A DNA stretch of 64,000 nucleotides from Maribellus maritimus (GTDB lineage Bacteria; Bacteroidota; Bacteroidia; Bacteroidales; Prolixibacteraceae): the NCBI RefSeq assembly GCF_022267315.1, contig NZ_JAIKLE010000004.1:1-64000 (forward strand), given 5' to 3'. This document shows positions 61,503-64,000 of the stretch, one piece after another. Each line of letters starts with the position of its first letter. The first letter of the stretch is position 1. Made by a program: the position numbers and the translations under genes. The notes beneath the pieces are model-generated. The model was not told the origin of the DNA. It worked only from the letters and a program-made list of their open reading frames with translations, and searched no databases.

Positions 61503-62567
61503 ATGGAAAAATCAAAAAAGGTAACTATTCAGGATGTGGCAAATTATGCCAATGTATCAGTCGGAACAATCGACCGGGTTATCCACAACCGCGGAAAAGT
61601 ATCTCCTGAAAAAAAACAGAAGATTGAAGAGGCAATAAAAAAGCTGAATTTTAATCCGAATTTGATTGCCCGCACACTTGCGCTTGGCAGTCGGTTTCTC
61701 GTTTGTGCATTAATTCCTTCAGCTCCTCATTCCGGGCATTACTGGTCCATTCCTAAAGATGGATTGGAGAAAGCTGAAAACATGTATCGGGATTTTGGAA
61801 TGGTTGTAGATATCTTTCCTTTTCATTTGTTTGATGAAAACTCCTTTAATTCTCAGGCACAGAAAATACTTGAACAAAATCCTGACGGTGTTATCATAGC
61901 TCCTCTTTTTGTTCAGGAGAGTTTGGAGTTTGTTAAAAAACTGGAAGAGAAAAATATTCCATGTGTTTTTATCGATTCCGATATTCCCGGACAAAAGAGT
62001 CTGACTTACATTGGCCCTGATGTAAAACAAAGTGCTTATATCGCCGCAAAGCTATTGAATTCAGTGGTTGGCAAAGAAAACGAGTTACTAATTCTGCACA
62101 TGGTGAAAGGTTATGAGAATGCGGCAGCACTCAAAAGAATGGAGGCTGGATTTATAGAATTTTTTAACGAAAAAAAAGGAGATCCAACCCGGATTCACAA
62201 GTTGACGATCAATTCAACCAATAAAGATGTGGTGTTCAGGGAGCTAACAAAGTTTTATATAAGAAATCAGAATATAAAAGGAGTTTTTGTTACCAATTCA
62301 AAAGCGTTTCTGGTTTCCGATTTTCACCTGACGCATGAACTTGATATCAGAGTTGCAGGCTACGATTTGGTTCAGGAAAATATAAATCATTTAAAGAAGG
62401 GCGGGATTGATTATTTGATTTCACAAAGTCCGCAAAAGCAAGGATTAAAAGCCGTTCAGTCGTTGTTTGAACTTTTTGTTTATAAAAAGGAACCCGGAAA
62501 AATTCAAAATGTACCACTCGATATCATTATTCGGGAAAATGTAGACTTTTATATCAATTTTAATTAA
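61503..62567 (+). CDS. LacI-family transcriptional regulator
   Basis: A 354-aa regulator: N-terminal LacI HTH (KVTIQDVANYANVSVGTIDRVIHNRGKVSPEK) and hinge, then a periplasmic-binding-protein fold sensor (about 65-350; SRFLVCALIPSAPHSGHYW and ending IPL-type DIIIRENVDFYI). The frame extends upstream to GTG 61449 inside the palindromic operator, so ATG at 61503 is preferred. Its own gene carries two operators and it sits 31 bp before the oxidoreductase gene, so it probably represses the whole operon and is released by a sugar ligand (inference). Confidence 0.9.
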   Translation: MEKSKKVTIQDVANYANVSVGTIDRVIHNRGKVSPEKKQKIEEAIKKLNFNPNLIARTLALGSRFLVCALIPSAPHSGHYWSIPKDGLEKAENMYRDFGMVVDIFPFHLFDENSFNSQAQKILEQNPDGVIIAPLFVQESLEFVKKLEEKNIPCVFIDSDIPGQKSLTYIGPDVKQSAYIAAKLLNSVVGKENELLILHMVKGYENAAALKRMEAGFIEFFNEKKGDPTRIHKLTINSTNKDVVFRELTKFYIRNQNIKGVFVTNSKAFLVSDFHLTHELDIRVAGYDLVQENINHLKKGGIDYLISQSPQKQGLKAVQSLFELFVYKKEPGKIQNVPLDIIIRENVDFYINFN

Positions 62568-62598
62568 ACTGAATTATTGTAAACCAACAAAATAAACG

Positions 62599-63942
62599 AT
62601 GAAAAACACAAGAAGAAAATTTATTAAAAATGCTGCGGCTGGTTCTGCGGCAATAATGGCAGGAGGAATATTGCCGGGGTTTAGCGCTTCAAGTTATAAA
62701 CGAATTGTTGGCGCAAATGAAAAACTGAGGGCTTCGGTAATGGGCGTTAATTCACGGGGAAATGCACTGGCACAAAATTTTGCATTTCAAGATAATTGTG
62801 ATGTTATTCACATTTGCGATGTAGATTCCCGTGCCATTAAAAAATGTACAGCAAATGTCGAAAAAGTTCAGGATGTGAAACCAAAAGGATTAACTGATTT
62901 TCGAAAATCACTGGAAGATAAGGATGTTGATATTCTGGTGGTTGCTGCACCGGATCACTGGCATGCGCCTGCTGCTTTACTTGCCATGCAGGCTGGTAAA
63001 AATGTATATCTTGAAAAACCCTGTAGCCATAATCCCGCAGAGGGAGAGATGTTGGTAGAAGCTGCAAAACAATACAAAAAATCGGTTCAGATGGGAAATC
63101 AGCGTCGTTCATGGCCAAATGTGATGCAAGCCATTAAGGATTTAAAAGATGGAATTGTTGGTAGACCTTATTATGGAAAGGGGTGGTATACAAACAATCG
63201 CGAATCCATCGGAATCGGTAAAGAAGTTGCGGTTCCGGATTGGCTTAACTGGGAGCTTTGGCAAGGACCGGCACCACGCAGAGCATACAAAGATAATATT
63301 GTGCATTACAACTGGCACTGGTTCTGGCACTGGGGAACCGGAGAAGCATTGAATAACGGAACCCACATGGTTGACTTGTTGCGCTGGGGATTGGAGGTCG
63401 ACTATCCAGTGAAAGTCAGTTCAAACGGGGGGCGATATCGTTATAAAGACGATTGGGAAACACCAGATACACAGGTCATCGGCTTTGATTTTGATAAGGA
63501 AGTCTCAATGAGCTGGGAAGGCAGAAGCTGCAACGGGAAACATATTGAAGGCAGTTCGGTTGGAGTTGCTTTTTATGGAGAGGAAGGAAGTATTGTGATT
63601 TCAGGAGGGAATGATTATAAGGTTTACGATTTAAAAAATAACATTGTAAAGGAAGTAAACAACGAGATGGAAATCGATCCGCGAGATGCTGCTAATCCTT
63701 CGAGCCACTTGGATGCTTTGCATATTCGGAATTTTTTTAACAACATCCTGAATAACGAGCCACTTAAGTCGGATATCAATGGAGGGCATAAAAGTACCTT
63801 ACTTGTTCAGTTGGGAAATATCGCACAGAGGGTTGGTCATTCTCTCGAAATTAACCCCCAAAACGGACATATAAAAGGAGATAAGGAAGCGCAAAAATTG
63901 TGGTCGCGCGAATATGAAAAAGGCTGGGGAATGAAATTATAA
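62599..63942 (+). CDS. TAT-exported Gfo/Idh/MocA-family oxidoreductase
   Basis: A 447-aa protein with a twin-arginine leader (NTRRKFIKNAAAGSAAIMAGG) and a Gfo/Idh/MocA fold: Rossmann ASVMGVNSRGN, VYLEKPCSHNP with the conserved EKP, and the C-terminal NGTHMVDLLRWGLEVDYPV segment. A tryptophan-rich stretch (HYNWHWFWHWGTGEA) is typical of exported family members that act on glycans or their derivatives. It is under LacI-family control. Substrate unknown; it may act in the periplasm. Confidence 0.88.
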   Translation: MKNTRRKFIKNAAAGSAAIMAGGILPGFSASSYKRIVGANEKLRASVMGVNSRGNALAQNFAFQDNCDVIHICDVDSRAIKKCTANVEKVQDVKPKGLTDFRKSLEDKDVDILVVAAPDHWHAPAALLAMQAGKNVYLEKPCSHNPAEGEMLVEAAKQYKKSVQMGNQRRSWPNVMQAIKDLKDGIVGRPYYGKGWYTNNRESIGIGKEVAVPDWLNWELWQGPAPRRAYKDNIVHYNWHWFWHWGTGEALNNGTHMVDLLRWGLEVDYPVKVSSNGGRYRYKDDWETPDTQVIGFDFDKEVSMSWEGRSCNGKHIEGSSVGVAFYGEEGSIVISGGNDYKVYDLKNNIVKEVNNEMEIDPRDAANPSSHLDALHIRNFFNNILNNEPLKSDINGGHKSTLLVQLGNIAQRVGHSLEINPQNGHIKGDKEAQKLWSREYEKGWGMKL

Positions 63943-64000
63943 ATGAATGAAATGAAGAGTTCAAGAAGAAAATTTATAAAAACAACCGGTAAAGGAGTAG
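63943..64000 (+). CDS. Start of a second TAT-exported protein (truncated by the window end)
   Basis: The frame starts at 63943, directly after the preceding stop, and reads MNEMKSSRRKFIKTTGKG: a twin-arginine leader (SRRKF) similar to that of the preceding oxidoreductase. The alternative ATG is at 63952. It is likely another Gfo/Idh-type or related protein of the same operon, but only 19 codons are visible. Confidence 0.65.
   Translation, partial: MNEMKSSRRKFIKTTGKGV

Noticed and set aside
1-64000. tRNA, rRNA or CRISPR genes
   Set aside because: No tRNA-like T-arm (GGTTCGAATC-type) or rRNA landmark and no spaced repeat array were seen by eye; a tRNAscan/Infernal run would be decisive.

Overview
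The window is a chromosomal stretch of a Bacteroidota bacterium, most likely order Bacteroidales/Marinilabiliales (Prolixibacteraceae-like; inferred from gene content only). Supporting signs are a low-to-moderate GC content, promoter -7 boxes of the TAnnTTTG type, a NigD-like lipoprotein, a type IX secretion (T9SS) type B cargo protein with a PorP/SprF partner, the porG-uppS-bamA-skp-skp order, a fused KorA, a GT3-type glycogen synthase and a TAT-exported Gfo/Idh/MocA protein next to a LacI regulator. I see no tRNA, rRNA, CRISPR array, intact insertion sequence or prophage. Most of the window is core chromosome.

Layout. 0-8 kb, mostly minus strand: a secreted YCII-domain protein and secreted MsrA; a VTT/DedA-like membrane protein; two CydA-like membrane subunits that each carry a C-terminal c-type haem domain; a class V aminotransferase-fold protein; a tyrosine phenol-lyase/tryptophanase-like enzyme with altered active-site surroundings. 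8-16 kb: pentapeptide-repeat protein, orphan NarL-type response regulator, free methionine-R-sulfoxide reductase, DUF4870 and WbuC proteins, hisS, hutH, a lone groES paralogue, a thioredoxin lipoprotein and a thioredoxin-glutaredoxin fusion. 16-25 kb: NigD-like lipoprotein, S9 peptidase, SDR epimerase/reductase, M14 carboxypeptidase, a Gfo/Idh oxidoreductase overlapping malQ, and an alpha/beta hydrolase. 25-36 kb, the conserved envelope block: pdxJ, CBS protein, nadK, porG homologue, uppS, bamA, two skp/ompH genes, then glycogen synthase and murI. 36-39 kb: a sugar-kinase-like protein, a nucleotidyltransferase, an internally deleted sugar MFS transporter and a gamma-carbonic anhydrase-like protein. 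39-46 kb: korAB, pabC/pabB, a PLP homeostasis protein and a dihydroorotate dehydrogenase-like protein. 46-51 kb: the T9SS type B adhesin-like protein facing a PorP/SprF gene. 51-59 kb: HEAT-like protein, MATE exporter, OsmC, uvrA, an ECF sigma factor with a tiny downstream gene, nhaA. 59-64 kb: an SPFH protein followed by several very small membrane/ribbon-helix-helix genes, a zinc-ribbon protein, and a LacI-controlled operon of TAT-exported oxidoreductases that runs off the window.

How genes work together. Outer-membrane biogenesis is concentrated at 27.9-33.3 kb (PorG for T9SS, UppS for the lipid carrier, BamA and two Skp-like chaperones) with MurI close by. Redox defence and repair recurs (MsrA, fRMsr, thioredoxin, glutaredoxin, OsmC). 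KorAB and the bd-like cytochrome pair point to metabolism that links ferredoxin-dependent carbon flow with a respiratory chain using low-oxygen or alternative acceptors (inference). Glycogen/maltodextrin metabolism is represented by malQ and the GT3 synthase.

Most worth a second look: the paired CydA-like/cytochrome c subunits with complementary haem-ligand losses; the SPFH-micropeptide-RHH locus with an A6 run that could join the RHH protein to a membrane segment by -1 frameshift; the transporter with a large in-frame internal deletion; the TPL-like enzyme with a replaced cofactor-contact arginine; and two near-identical palindromic operators around the LacI gene promoter.
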